Below are positions 1 to 7,049 of a stretch of 8,460 nucleotides of DNA, in pieces (position 1 is the stretch's first letter; the number at the start of each line of letters is the position of its first letter). The position numbers and the translations under genes were made by a program. A model generated the notes under the pieces. The model searched no databases. It had not been told where the DNA came from and was given only the letters and a program-made list of their open reading frames with translations. The DNA is from an uncultured Bacteroidota bacterium (GTDB lineage Bacteria; Bacteroidota; Bacteroidia; Flavobacteriales; BACL11), in the NCBI GenBank assembly GCA_902514225.1, contig CABXPN010000042.1:1-8460 (forward strand), given 5' to 3'.

Positions 1-704
1 ACAAAGAAATCCCCACTATTTTTATTACGCATCAACTACAAATACAAAGTCCTTTTTTTAAAAGAATTCTATTGAGAATAAATTATTATTTTATAAATAA
101 ATTCAGTATTTGTTGGGTGATGGATGATGATGAACTTAATCTTGCAGGAGAATTATCAAAACCTAATATATTTCCTAAAAACTACAAATATATTGGGGTG
201 CATTCCAGATTAAAGTTAACTAAAAAAGAAAGGAAATACAAACTGTGTTTTATTCTTTCTGGACCAGAACCTAAAAGAACATCTTTTGAGAAGATGGTTA
301 TGGAGTCAGTAAAAGAAATTGATGAAGAAATAGTAATTATACTTGGGAAAATAGAAGAAAGAAATATAATTACTAAAAATAATTTAACAATAATATCTTC
401 ATCAAATACAGAAGAAATAAATAAATATATCTTGGAATCAGAGATTATTATTTCTAGGCCAGGTTATACAACAATTATGGATTTGCAAAAGCTACAAGCA
501 AAAGCGATATTTATACCAACACCAGGGCAAACAGAGCAAGAATATCTAGCAAAATATCTTAAACGAAAAAGAATTTGTTTTTATCAAAAACAAAAAGAGT
601 TTAACTTAAAAAAAGCAATAAATATTAGCAAGAACTATTCAGGGTTTAGAACAAATATTACAGAAAATAAGTTAAACGTTGGGATGATTTTTTCTGTTTT
701 TTAA
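1..704 (+). CDS. MurG-like glycosyltransferase (GT28 C-terminal type), 5'-partial
   Basis: This frame is open from the left edge (first full codon at 3) to the TAA at 702-704, giving 233 visible residues. The TTG at 72 is an internal codon, because the reading continues upstream without a stop and includes a conserved-looking FITHQ segment near visible residue 10. Visible motifs are ILSGPEPKRT (about 84-93), SRPGYTT (151-157) and IPTPGQTEQEYLA (171-183). These resemble the C-terminal nucleotide-sugar-binding domain of MurG-type family 28 glycosyltransferases, in which the PGYTT/PGQxEQ region contacts the UDP-sugar. The protein would be cytosolic or membrane-associated and would transfer a sugar from a nucleotide donor. 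Donor and acceptor cannot be told from this fragment. It is probably not MurG itself, since the Bacteroidota family with ILSGPEP is a separate, uncharacterised group. No convincing terminator separates it from the cotransporter gene 60 nt downstream. Confidence 0.8.
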   Translation, partial: KEIPTIFITHQLQIQSPFFKRILLRINYYFINKFSICWVMDDDELNLAGELSKPNIFPKNYKYIGVHSRLKLTKKERKYKLCFILSGPEPKRTSFEKMVMESVKEIDEEIVIILGKIEERNIITKNNLTIISSSNTEEINKYILESEIIISRPGYTTIMDLQKLQAKAIFIPTPGQTEQEYLAKYLKRKRICFYQKQKEFNLKKAINISKNYSGFRTNITENKLNVGMIFSVF

Positions 705-744
705 AAAAAAATAAAAGAATCAATATAATTATTCTATAAATCAA

Positions 745-753
745 TAAATTTGC
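745..753 (+). promoter_or_regulatory. Bacteroidota -7 promoter element ahead of the cotransporter gene
   Basis: TAAATTTGC matches the Bacteroidota consensus TAnnTTTGY exactly. It ends 11 nt before the ATG at 765, so the predicted transcript leader would be only several nucleotides. The possible TTG start at 750 lies inside this element, which argues against it as the true start. No clear -33 TTG is seen 17-23 nt upstream, so the call rests on one element in AT-rich DNA. Confidence 0.45.
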
Positions 754-764
754 AAGAATTTAAA

Positions 765-2471
765 ATGTCAAATATGGAATTTGGGATAATCGAATTTTTA
801 ACACTAATTGGGGCTCTTGGATTCTTCATCTATGGGATGAAGGTGATGAGTGATGGTATTCAAAAAGTAGCTGGTAGTAAAATGAGAAGCATTTTAAGTA
901 AAATGACTTCAACAAGATTTTTAGGAATTACAACAGGATTTGTATTAACTGCACTTTTACAGTCATCTTCAGCTACAACGGTAATGATAGTAAGTTTTGT
1001 AAATGCTGGATTACTAAGTTTAGTAGAATCTATAGGTGTTATCATGGGAGCAAATATTGGAACTACTATTACAGCTTGGCTTATTTCCTTATTAGGTTTT
1101 AAGGTTAAAATATCAGCTATTGCCTTGCCAATTATTGCTATTGGTTTCCCAATGATGTTCTCCTCAAAATCTAATATGAAAGCATGGGCAGAAGTGCTTA
1201 TAGGATTTGCTTTATTATTTATGGGATTAGAAGAATTAAAAAATTCCGTTCCAAACTTAAAAGAAAATACAGAATTTTTATCATTCCTTTCAAGCTACGC
1301 TAATATGGGGATTTTATCAACTCTGATTTTTATTGGTGTAGGAACTATTCTTACATTAGTCGTGCAATCTTCCTCAGCAGCTATGGCCTTAACTTTGGTA
1401 ATGTGTTATGAGGGATATATTCCTTTTGAACTAGCTGCTGCTATGGTTTTAGGTGAAAATATTGGAACTACAATTACTGCAAATTTAGCTGCTCTTGTAG
1501 GAAATGTGCATGCAAAAAGAGCAGCAAGAGCTCACTTTATATTTAATATTTTTGGAGTAATTTGGATGATATTTTCCTTACAATTCTTTATAAGAATTAT
1601 TGATAGTTATATGATGTCAAATATGGATTTGTCTCCAATTAATAGTGTAGGTGAATCTATAGCAGTACCTATAGGTCTTTCTATATTTCATACTGTTTTT
1701 AATATCCTAAATGTATTATTATTAGTTTGGTTTGTTCCATTTATTGCAAAAACAGTAATTCGAATACAGCCATCTAAGGGAGATCTAGATGAAGAATTCC
1801 ATTTGGAACATATTGGTGGAGGACTTATGCAAACTGCTGAACTTTCTGTATTAGAAGCTAAAAAAGAAGTATCCAAATTCGGAGATATTACTAGTAGATT
1901 ATACAATATGATTCCAGAATTAATGCAGGAAACAAATGTCAAGAAATTTGATAAATTAATGAAAAGAATCAGAAAATATGAAGATATTACTGATAAAATG
2001 GAAGTAGAGATTGCCGATTATTTAGCGAAAGCAGCTCAAGGAGAAATGAGTGACTCCGCTTCTTTAAAAGTGAGATCTATGATATCTATTATTAATGATA
2101 TGGAACGAATTGGTGACATCTGCTATCAAATTTCTATCACTCTTGAAAGAAAGAAAGAACAGAAAACAGATTTTACTACAGATCTCAACAAAAGTCTGGA
2201 AGAAATAATGAATGAAGTAGTAAAAGCCTTCAAAATAATGAACAAAAATCTGAATTCTGATTACAAACAGGTTTCTATTACAGATGCGGATGAAGCGGAA
2301 ATCGCTATAAATAAAATGAGAAATAGACTAAGAAAAAAATATTTAGAAAAAATTGAAAAGGGAGAGTTCAACATACAAACTGGTATGATTTATAACAACC
2401 TCATCCATTCATTAGAAAAAATAGGTGATCATATTTTTAATGTAACAGAAGCAATTGTTGGTGATAAATAA
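765..2471 (+). CDS. Na+/phosphate cotransporter (NaPi-II/NptA type) with PhoU-like C-terminal domain
   Basis: This is an inner-membrane sodium-coupled inorganic phosphate transporter of the NaPi-II family, 568 aa from the ATG at 765. The two inverted repeats that define the family are both present. The first has QSSSATT at about 66-72 and GANIGTTIT at 95-103. The second has QSSSAA at 201-206 and GENIGTTIT at 230-238. The QSSS motifs form the Na+/phosphate site in characterised members. The N-terminal ~330 residues are mostly hydrophobic. From about 355 to the end the protein is charged and helical, ending EKIGDHIFNVTEAIVGDK, which fits the PhoU-like domain of bacterial members and probably modulates transport. 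The ATG at 765 is preferred to an in-frame TTG at 750 because the TTG sits in a promoter element. The stop is 4 nt before the porin gene, so the two are very likely co-transcribed. A diverged copy of its last codons occurs at 4385-4462. The exact substrate is inferred from family and from the porin neighbour. Confidence 0.93.
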   Translation: MSNMEFGIIEFLTLIGALGFFIYGMKVMSDGIQKVAGSKMRSILSKMTSTRFLGITTGFVLTALLQSSSATTVMIVSFVNAGLLSLVESIGVIMGANIGTTITAWLISLLGFKVKISAIALPIIAIGFPMMFSSKSNMKAWAEVLIGFALLFMGLEELKNSVPNLKENTEFLSFLSSYANMGILSTLIFIGVGTILTLVVQSSSAAMALTLVMCYEGYIPFELAAAMVLGENIGTTITANLAALVGNVHAKRAARAHFIFNIFGVIWMIFSLQFFIRIIDSYMMSNMDLSPINSVGESIAVPIGLSIFHTVFNILNVLLLVWFVPFIAKTVIRIQPSKGDLDEEFHLEHIGGGLMQTAELSVLEAKKEVSKFGDITSRLYNMIPELMQETNVKKFDKLMKRIRKYEDITDKMEVEIADYLAKAAQGEMSDSASLKVRSMISIINDMERIGDICYQISITLERKKEQKTDFTTDLNKSLEEIMNEVVKAFKIMNKNLNSDYKQVSITDADEAEIAINKMRNRLRKKYLEKIEKGEFNIQTGMIYNNLIHSLEKIGDHIFNVTEAIVGDK

Positions 2472-2475
2472 TAAA

Positions 2476-3582
2476 ATGAGGAAAATAATTCTTATATCAA
2501 TAGTTGTAATAACATCAACATCTTACTTAAATGCACAGACCACCGATAAGAAGATAAAATTTGGAGGAAGAATAATGTATGATATAGCTATTTGGGGGCC
2601 TGATAATTTTGAAAATGCTGGATCTGAATTCAGAAGAGTTAGATTGTTTAGATCTGGTACAATCTATGAAAATGTAAAATATAAATTACAACTTGATTTT
2701 GCTAATGGAGATATTGCCTTTAAAGATGTTTTTATTGAACTAAACAAACTGCCAATACAAGGGAATCTAAGGATCGGACACTTTAAAGAGCCTTTTAGAT
2801 TAGAAGCTTTAACTTCAAGTAAATATATTACCTTTATGGAAAGAGGTCTTCCAATTGCAATGTCAGTTGAAAGAAATTCTGGTGTAATGTATCACAATAC
2901 CTTTGGAAAAAGATTATCATTACAAACAGGAGTTTTCTTAAATGCTGATGATTTTGGGAACGATAAAACAGCAAATTCTGCAATTAATGCAACAAGTAGA
3001 ATAACTTATTTGGCAATAAATTCTGAAGAGAAATTATTACATATGGGTATTGCTGGAAGTATAAGAAACAGCTCTATTTCAGGTGGATATAATGTCTCTA
3101 CCCGAGCTGAAAATCACCTAGGAACAAAGTTGCTCGCTTATGAAAATTATGATAATGACGCAATACTACTTGCTTATGAAACATCATATGTAAATAAATC
3201 ATTTTCTATTCAAGGGGAATATGTTCAATCTGAAATTGCAAATAATGATTTTCTTTCATCTTATTACGGACAAGTTTCTTATTTTATTACAGGGGAAAGT
3301 AGAACTTATAAGAATTCTTTATCAGGATTTGGAAGAGTGAAACCGATTAACAATTACGGAGAAAACAGTTGGGGAGCTTTTGAAATTGCTGCCAGAGTTT
3401 CTCAAATGGATTTCTCTTCTGTAGAGAACGGAACCTTAGATGATATTACCTTAGGATTAAATTGGTATCTGAATCCAAACACAAGAGTAATGATGAACTA
3501 TGTGATGGGTGAAATGACAAACTATCAAGGAGAAATTACTAAAGAAAATGCTATAATGATGAGAGTTCAGATAGATTTTTAG
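2476..3582 (+). CDS. Phosphate-selective porin O/P family outer-membrane protein
   Basis: This is an outer-membrane beta-barrel of the porin O/P family, predicted to admit phosphate or other anions to the periplasm. The ATG at 2476 gives 368 aa and puts a clean signal peptide at the N-terminus (MRK, a hydrophobic run, then SYLNA|Q with cleavage after residue 20). A TTG at 2455 would add seven residues overlapping the upstream gene and is not preferred. The mature part has alternating polar/hydrophobic strands, the FGGRIMYD opening, FRRVRLF, YKLQLDFANG, and LRIGHFKEPFRLE followed by YITFMERGLP, all of which are hallmarks of OprP/OprO relatives. It ends RVQIDF, with the terminal aromatic residue used as a barrel assembly signal. 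It starts 4 nt after the cotransporter stop, so the pair would form an outer- plus inner-membrane phosphate uptake unit. Anion selectivity cannot be confirmed from sequence. Confidence 0.9.
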   Translation: MRKIILISIVVITSTSYLNAQTTDKKIKFGGRIMYDIAIWGPDNFENAGSEFRRVRLFRSGTIYENVKYKLQLDFANGDIAFKDVFIELNKLPIQGNLRIGHFKEPFRLEALTSSKYITFMERGLPIAMSVERNSGVMYHNTFGKRLSLQTGVFLNADDFGNDKTANSAINATSRITYLAINSEEKLLHMGIAGSIRNSSISGGYNVSTRAENHLGTKLLAYENYDNDAILLAYETSYVNKSFSIQGEYVQSEIANNDFLSSYYGQVSYFITGESRTYKNSLSGFGRVKPINNYGENSWGAFEIAARVSQMDFSSVENGTLDDITLGLNWYLNPNTRVMMNYVMGEMTNYQGEITKENAIMMRVQIDF

Positions 3583-3608
3583 TGTTTCAAAACCTTATCA
3601 TTCAGAAT

Positions 3609-3638
3609 AAACTTCCCCTTTAGTTTTAATTAAAGTTT
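3609..3638. terminator. Possible weak bidirectional terminator between convergent genes
   Basis: The short gap between the porin stop and the convergent lipoprotein stop can fold. AAACTT at 3609-3614 can pair with AAGTTT at 3633-3638, and an alternative stem pairs CTTTA with TAAAG at 3618-3635. Both are AT-rich and weak and overlap the end of the - strand gene. It is offered only because a convergent pair usually has a terminator here. Confidence 0.25.
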
Positions 3639-4344
3639 AATCATAATAGATAGGATTAGTTTCGTTAATAACTAAAGCTTTAATATGAACATCTACTTCC
3701 TCCCATGTCTTTGAAATTCCATCAGATCCTTTATGTAACTCTACACATTTTGAATGAAGACTATTATATGCTATCTCATTAAATTGATTTACAAGATTAA
3801 TTGTTCCTCTAATACTAATAACCTGGTCATCATATGGACAAGTTGGAACTGTATAAGTATAAAATCCAAAACGAATTGATTTCTTTTGACCAAGGACATC
3901 AAAAATAATATCTATAGAATCATTGACAGGTCTCCCCAGAGTCCCATTAATCTGAAAATTATCAGTTAATTGTGTAAAAAAATAATCCTTAAGATTTAAA
4001 TCTCTTAAAGCGTCCCCTGATGAAGAACTTAAGGAACTAATCGAAAAATTTAAACCATTAACTAAATCATCAATTGAACTAAATGATCTATTTTCTCTAT
4101 CAGAACTAAATTCATTAAATGATCCTGATACTTTAATTTTGTCATTAGTTTTATAAGCTATCCAATGAACCTCTGTATTTTCTGGCCTCCAATCTCCATA
4201 TGTCATATCAAGTTTATATGATATTGCTCCTTCTGGTGGTTTTATAGTATTTTGATTAGAATCTTTATTTTCATTAGTATTACAAAAAGTTAAAGAAAAA
4301 ACTAAGAAAGATGGTATTATTAACCATTTATAAATATTCTTCAT
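3637..4344 (-). CDS. YceI-like domain lipoprotein
   Basis: This is a 235-aa predicted lipoprotein. The N-terminus MKNIYKWLII...SLTFC has a hydrophobic stretch ending at Cys21. Phe at -1 is not the classical small residue, but an NTNEN linker follows as in many Bacteroidota lipoproteins. The remainder resembles YceI-like domains: an opening strand VHWIAYKTNDKIKVSGSF (about 59-76), the central FSISSLSSSSGDALRDLNLKDYFF region (about 100-123) with the S-G-x-x-x-R-D pattern, and a closing TWEEVDVHIKAL segment (about 213-224). YceI proteins are small lipocalin-like barrels that bind isoprenoid or other lipids in the periplasm. Two cysteines, in TVPTCPYDD and LHSKCVELH, could form a disulfide. It is convergent with the porin and transcribed away from the relic at 4385-4462. 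The role is unknown, and the YceI assignment rests on motif pattern rather than strong identity. Confidence 0.7.
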   Translation of the reverse strand: MKNIYKWLIIPSFLVFSLTFCNTNENKDSNQNTIKPPEGAISYKLDMTYGDWRPENTEVHWIAYKTNDKIKVSGSFNEFSSDRENRSFSSIDDLVNGLNFSISSLSSSSGDALRDLNLKDYFFTQLTDNFQINGTLGRPVNDSIDIIFDVLGQKKSIRFGFYTYTVPTCPYDDQVISIRGTINLVNQFNEIAYNSLHSKCVELHKGSDGISKTWEEVDVHIKALVINETNPIYYD

Positions 4345-4360
4345 TTCAGATATTTTAGCA

Positions 4361-4369
4361 GCAAATATA
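4361..4369 (-). promoter_or_regulatory. Bacteroidota -7 promoter element for the YceI-like lipoprotein gene
   Basis: On the - strand this reads TATATTTGC, an exact TAnnTTTGY match, and it ends 16 nt before the ATG at 4344. That gives a leader of roughly 10-12 nt. The -33 position would fall in the cotransporter relic at about 4387-4395, where no TTG is visible, so the lipoprotein promoter may partly reuse old coding DNA. Confidence 0.5.
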
Positions 4370-4384
4370 CTCTTTTTAAAAAAA

Positions 4385-4462
4385 CACTTAATGCAGAATC
4401 ACTCTTTAGAAAAAATTGGTGACCATCTAAATATAACTGAAGCAATTGTAGGTGAAAAATAA
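4385..4462 (+). pseudogene. Orphan 3' end of a second Na+/phosphate cotransporter gene
   Basis: In one frame the + strand reads HLMQNHSLEKIGDH, then LNITEAIVGEK and TAA at 4460-4462. This aligns with the C-terminus of the intact cotransporter (HSLEKIGDH, IFNVTEAIVGDK, TAA at 2471) apart from one deleted residue and a few conservative changes. Over the 60 aligned bases from the Ser codon to the stop I count 9 mismatches plus one 3-nt gap. Five mismatches are synonymous and two more give V/I and D/E. Nothing upstream of about 4385 continues the homology, because the lipoprotein promoter begins there. The piece is therefore the tail of a once-functional paralogue or of the former resident copy, truncated from its 5' side. 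It could be read as a tiny ORF from the ATG at 4391 (23 residues), but the family match makes a relic far more likely. A strong terminator follows 19 nt later, as expected of an original gene end. Confidence 0.85.
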
Positions 4463-4481
4463 TTAACAAACATTTAATGAT

Positions 4482-4514
4482 AAAAGGCGATACTATTTTA
4501 GTATCGCCTTTTTT
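4482..4514 (+). terminator. Strong rho-independent terminator behind the cotransporter relic
   Basis: AAAAGGCGATACTA pairs perfectly with TAGTATCGCCTTTT around a TTT loop (4496-4498), a 14-bp stem followed by further Ts. The GC-rich core GGCGAT/ATCGCC is unusual for this AT-rich window. It lies 19 nt after the stop of the cotransporter relic and probably terminated that gene. The A-tract on the left arm would also make it work on the - strand. It now insulates the LuxE-like operon from upstream transcription. Confidence 0.9.
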
Positions 4515-4521
4515 AATGCCT

Positions 4522-4530
4522 TAATTTTGC
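4522..4530 (+). promoter_or_regulatory. Bacteroidota -7 promoter element immediately before the LuxE-like gene
   Basis: TAATTTTGC matches TAnnTTTGY exactly and ends 4 nt before the ATG at 4535. Transcription would then begin at or next to the start codon, giving a leaderless mRNA. The expected -33 position falls in the terminator hairpin and shows no TTG. The upstream terminator makes some promoter here necessary for the operon. Confidence 0.5.
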
Positions 4531-4534
4531 TTTA

Positions 4535-5503
4535 ATGACAAATACGATATTTGATATAAAAAACTATCAGGAATTTGAAAAACAATGTATGCAACTTTTC
4601 GAATTTCAGATGGATAACAATCCTATCTATTCTACTTATGCAGAAATTATTCTGAAAGGCAGAACTCCAAGAAACATAAAAGAGATGCCTTTTTTGCCAA
4701 TTGAATTTTTTAAGGACGAACAAATAATTTGTCAGGGGCATAAAATAGAAGAAATCTTTTTAAGTAGCGGAACTACTGGAGACCAAAGCAAACATTTGGT
4801 TTCTGATCTTAGTCTTTACGAATACAGTTTTCGAAAAGCGTTCCAATTATTTTATGGAGACATTACAGAATATTGCGTATTATCTCTCCTTCCTAACTAC
4901 AGAGAAAGAGAGGGGTCCTCTTTAATATACATGGTAGATGACCTAATAAAATCAAGTAAACATCCGAAAAGTGGATTCTATCTGAATGATTATGAAAGAC
5001 TTTCTGAAACAATTTTAGAATTAGAACAAGATGGGCAAAAAACAATCCTATTTGGGGTTAGTTATGCTTTATTAGATTTAGCAAATCAGTTTCCTCAACA
5101 ACTAAAAAATACTATTATAATGGAAACTGGGGGAACAAAAGGAAAAAGAAAAGAACTACTCAAAGAAGAACTACATAAAATATTAAAAAGTGCTTTTAAT
5201 TTGAAGAACATACATTCTGAATACGGAATGACTGAGCTATTATCACAATCTTATTCCAAAGGAGATAATATTTTTAAATCTCCCACATGGAAAAGAATTC
5301 TTATTAGAGATGTAAACGATCCTCTAACTATTATTGGGAATGATAAAACTGGAGGTGTTAATGTAATTGATTTGGCAAACATCTATTCCTGCCCGTTTAT
5401 TGCTACGCAAGATTTAGGGAAAACTTTTGATGATGGTTCTTTTTCGGTACTTGGAAGATTTGACAACTCAGACGTAAGAGGATGTAATTTACTTGTACAA
5501 TGA
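4535..5503 (+). CDS. LuxE-like acyl-protein synthetase / acyltransferase (ANL superfamily)
   Basis: This 322-aa cytosolic protein belongs to the LuxE/PaaK branch of adenylate-forming enzymes. In luminous bacteria LuxE activates a fatty acid with ATP, holds it as an acyl-enzyme and passes it to the LuxC reductase. Visible motifs are SSGTTG at 77-82 (nucleotide-phosphate loop), METGGTKGK at 196-204, HSEYGMTELLSQ at 227-238 (the YGxTE adenine/acyl-AMP motif), TQDLG at 291-295 and GRFDNSDVRGCN at 307-318. The N-terminal FEFQMDNNPIYSTY and PFLPIEFFK segments are also typical of the Bacteroidota group, which supports the ATG at 4535. No luxC-like reductase is in the window, so the acyl acceptor is unknown and a role in bioluminescence should not be assumed. 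The gene opens a three-gene operon, and its TGA overlaps the next ATG by 4 nt. Confidence 0.88.
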   Translation: MTNTIFDIKNYQEFEKQCMQLFEFQMDNNPIYSTYAEIILKGRTPRNIKEMPFLPIEFFKDEQIICQGHKIEEIFLSSGTTGDQSKHLVSDLSLYEYSFRKAFQLFYGDITEYCVLSLLPNYREREGSSLIYMVDDLIKSSKHPKSGFYLNDYERLSETILELEQDGQKTILFGVSYALLDLANQFPQQLKNTIIMETGGTKGKRKELLKEELHKILKSAFNLKNIHSEYGMTELLSQSYSKGDNIFKSPTWKRILIRDVNDPLTIIGNDKTGGVNVIDLANIYSCPFIATQDLGKTFDDGSFSVLGRFDNSDVRGCNLLVQ

Positions 5504-6003
5504 TAATCAGAAAAGCAAATAAAACAGATTTGGATAATATCATGTTAATGTATAAATCATGTGTCAAGGGGATGATTGCAAACGACATTGATCAATGGGA
5601 TGATACTTATCCGAATGATAGAGTAATTATGGAAGATTTGATTGCTCAAACTTATTTTGTGGCTATTGAAAATAATGTTATTATTGGAGGAATAAATATA
5701 GATAAAAATCAAGATACAACCTATTTAGATATTGATTGGGAAGATAAATCTGATTCTTTCTTGGTAGTACACCGATTGGGAGTTAAAGAAGAGTTTTGGG
5801 AGAAAAAGATTGGTAAAAAATTAATGATTTTTGCTGAAAATAGGGTAATAGAAAAAGGATTAAAATCTATTCGACTGGATACTTATAGTGGTAACCCAAA
5901 AGCTATGGAGTTTTATAGAAGATTAGGTTATAGAGAATTAGGGTCCATCAATTTGAAACCCAACAAAAATGAGTATTATTGTTTTGAAAAAATTATCAAA
6001 TGA
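5500..6003 (+). CDS. GNAT-family N-acetyltransferase
   Basis: This is a 167-aa single-domain GNAT protein, expected to move an acetyl (or longer acyl) group from CoA to an amine. It starts MIIRKANKTDLDNI, the usual beta1-alpha1 pattern, has VAIENNVIIGGINID (about 54-68) as beta2-beta3, and HRLGVKEEFWEKKIGKKLM (91-109) as motif A. The C-terminal LDTYSGNPKAMEFYRRLGYRELG (126-148) is a textbook motif B. The pyrophosphate-binding loop, normally R/Q-x-x-G-x-G/A, reads W100-E-K-K-I-G105, so only the last glycine is kept and CoA binding may be altered. It overlaps the LuxE-like gene and the downstream hydrolase gene by ATGA at both ends, so translation is probably coupled. The substrate is unknown. 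Confidence 0.88.
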   Translation: MIIRKANKTDLDNIMLMYKSCVKGMIANDIDQWDDTYPNDRVIMEDLIAQTYFVAIENNVIIGGINIDKNQDTTYLDIDWEDKSDSFLVVHRLGVKEEFWEKKIGKKLMIFAENRVIEKGLKSIRLDTYSGNPKAMEFYRRLGYRELGSINLKPNKNEYYCFEKIIK

Positions 6004-6959
6004 AAAATATACTATTAATAAGTGTTATATTTCTTTTTTCCTGTAATTCTCAACAGGAAGAAGTTCCAATAGCTGCAAAAAATTCTGTAGAGGAAGAAAT
6101 CCCACAAACTCCATATGTTATGGTTTTGGGAGTATCTCAGGATGCGGGGTATCCTCAGATGAATTGCAAGAAAGAATGTTGTGCAGCAGCTTGGAATAAT
6201 TCTGCATTACAAAAGGCTACTTCTTGCCTAGCAATTGTAGATCCAACTACAAATGAACAATGGATTATAGACGCTACTCCTAATATTAAAAAGCAATTGC
6301 AATTATTAAAAAGTAAAACGGGAACAGAAAAAATTGATGGAGTGCTACTAACCCATGCTCATATGGGACATTATACAGGACTGATGCATTTCGGTAGAGA
6401 AGTAATGGGAACAAATGGAATTCCTGTTTTTGCCATGCCAAAAATGACAACTTTTTTGGAAGAAAATGGGCCATGGAGCCAATTGGTGGAATTAGAAAAT
6501 ATTAGTTTGCGAAAACTAAAATCAGATTCTACTATTAATCTGAATGAGAATATAAAGATAACTCCTTTTTTGGTTCCTCACAGAGATGAATTCTCAGAAA
6601 CAGTAGGTTATGAAATTACGATAAATAACAAATCCTTAATTTTTATTCCAGATATTGACAAATGGGAAAAGTGGGAAACTAATATAACAGAACTTATTAA
6701 AAAAGTAGATTATGCTTTTTTGGATGCTACCTTTTATAAAAACGGAGAATTAAAAAGAGATATGAGTGAAATACCTCATCCTTTTGTAGAAGAAAGTATG
6801 GAATTATTTTCTTCTCTTTCAGATGATAATAAACAAAAAGTGCATTTTATACACTTTAACCACACCAACCCATTGTTGATTGAAAATAGTGCTGCCAAAA
6901 AAGAGATTTTAAAAAAAGGGTTTAATTTAGCGAAAACAGGGCAGATTATAAGATTCTAG
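6000..6959 (+). CDS. PqqB-like metallo-beta-lactamase-fold lipoprotein
   Basis: This 319-aa protein has the metallo-beta-lactamase fold and is closest in pattern to PqqB-like hydrolases. The N-terminus MKNILLISVIFLFSC is a lipoprotein signal with lipobox Cys15 and an acidic linker, so the enzyme should be anchored to a membrane outside the cytoplasm. Next come VLGVSQDAGYPQMNC (42-56), matching the PqqB G-x-x-QDAG-x-PQ-x-NC opening, and a CKKECC cluster (Cys56, 60, 61) that may bind a structural metal. The metal-site loop is THAHMGHYTGL (118-128), giving H119, H121 and H124 but Gly123 where the common HxHxDH motif has Asp. Further candidate ligands are H194 (VPHRDE), D218/D220 (IPDIDKW) and H285/H288 (HFNHTNPL). 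No other pqq genes are visible, so PQQ synthesis is not implied. The substrate is unknown. It is the last gene of the operon, and I see no good terminator behind it. Confidence 0.85.
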   Translation: MKNILLISVIFLFSCNSQQEEVPIAAKNSVEEEIPQTPYVMVLGVSQDAGYPQMNCKKECCAAAWNNSALQKATSCLAIVDPTTNEQWIIDATPNIKKQLQLLKSKTGTEKIDGVLLTHAHMGHYTGLMHFGREVMGTNGIPVFAMPKMTTFLEENGPWSQLVELENISLRKLKSDSTINLNENIKITPFLVPHRDEFSETVGYEITINNKSLIFIPDIDKWEKWETNITELIKKVDYAFLDATFYKNGELKRDMSEIPHPFVEESMELFSSLSDDNKQKVHFIHFNHTNPLLIENSAAKKEILKKGFNLAKTGQIIRF

Positions 6960-7049
6960 TATTTATAAGAAAGTGGAATTCTCTTACTATAAATAGTATA
7001 GAATAGAGTAAGGTTCAGTAACGAAATTGATTGTACTAAATTCATTAAA

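Noticed and set aside
716..735. AGAAT...ATTCT inverted repeat between the glycosyltransferase and cotransporter genes
   Set aside because: Five AT-rich base pairs with a 10-nt loop and no T-tract, expected by chance in this composition.
860..1045. Antisense ORF inside the cotransporter gene, and similar ORFs at 1688-1942, 4532-4741, 5403-5588, 6286-6474 and 7267-7461
   Set aside because: All lie opposite well-supported coding regions, and none shows a recognisable domain, so they are shadows.
4391..4462. A 23-residue small ORF from ATG to TAA
   Set aside because: It matches the tail of the cotransporter family and is better explained as a gene relic than as a new small protein.
4535..5503. 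Bioluminescence (lux) operon
   Set aside because: Only a LuxE-like gene is present, with no luxA, luxB, luxC or luxD. Orphan LuxE homologues are common in Bacteroidota.
6000..6959. PQQ biosynthesis locus
   Set aside because: The protein is a lipoprotein with only PqqB-like patterns, and no pqqA, C, D or E gene is nearby.
6983..7012. Imperfect hairpin CTTACT...AGTAAG downstream of the metallo-hydrolase gene
   Set aside because: Only six paired bases around an 18-nt loop and no T-run on either side, so it is not a convincing terminator.
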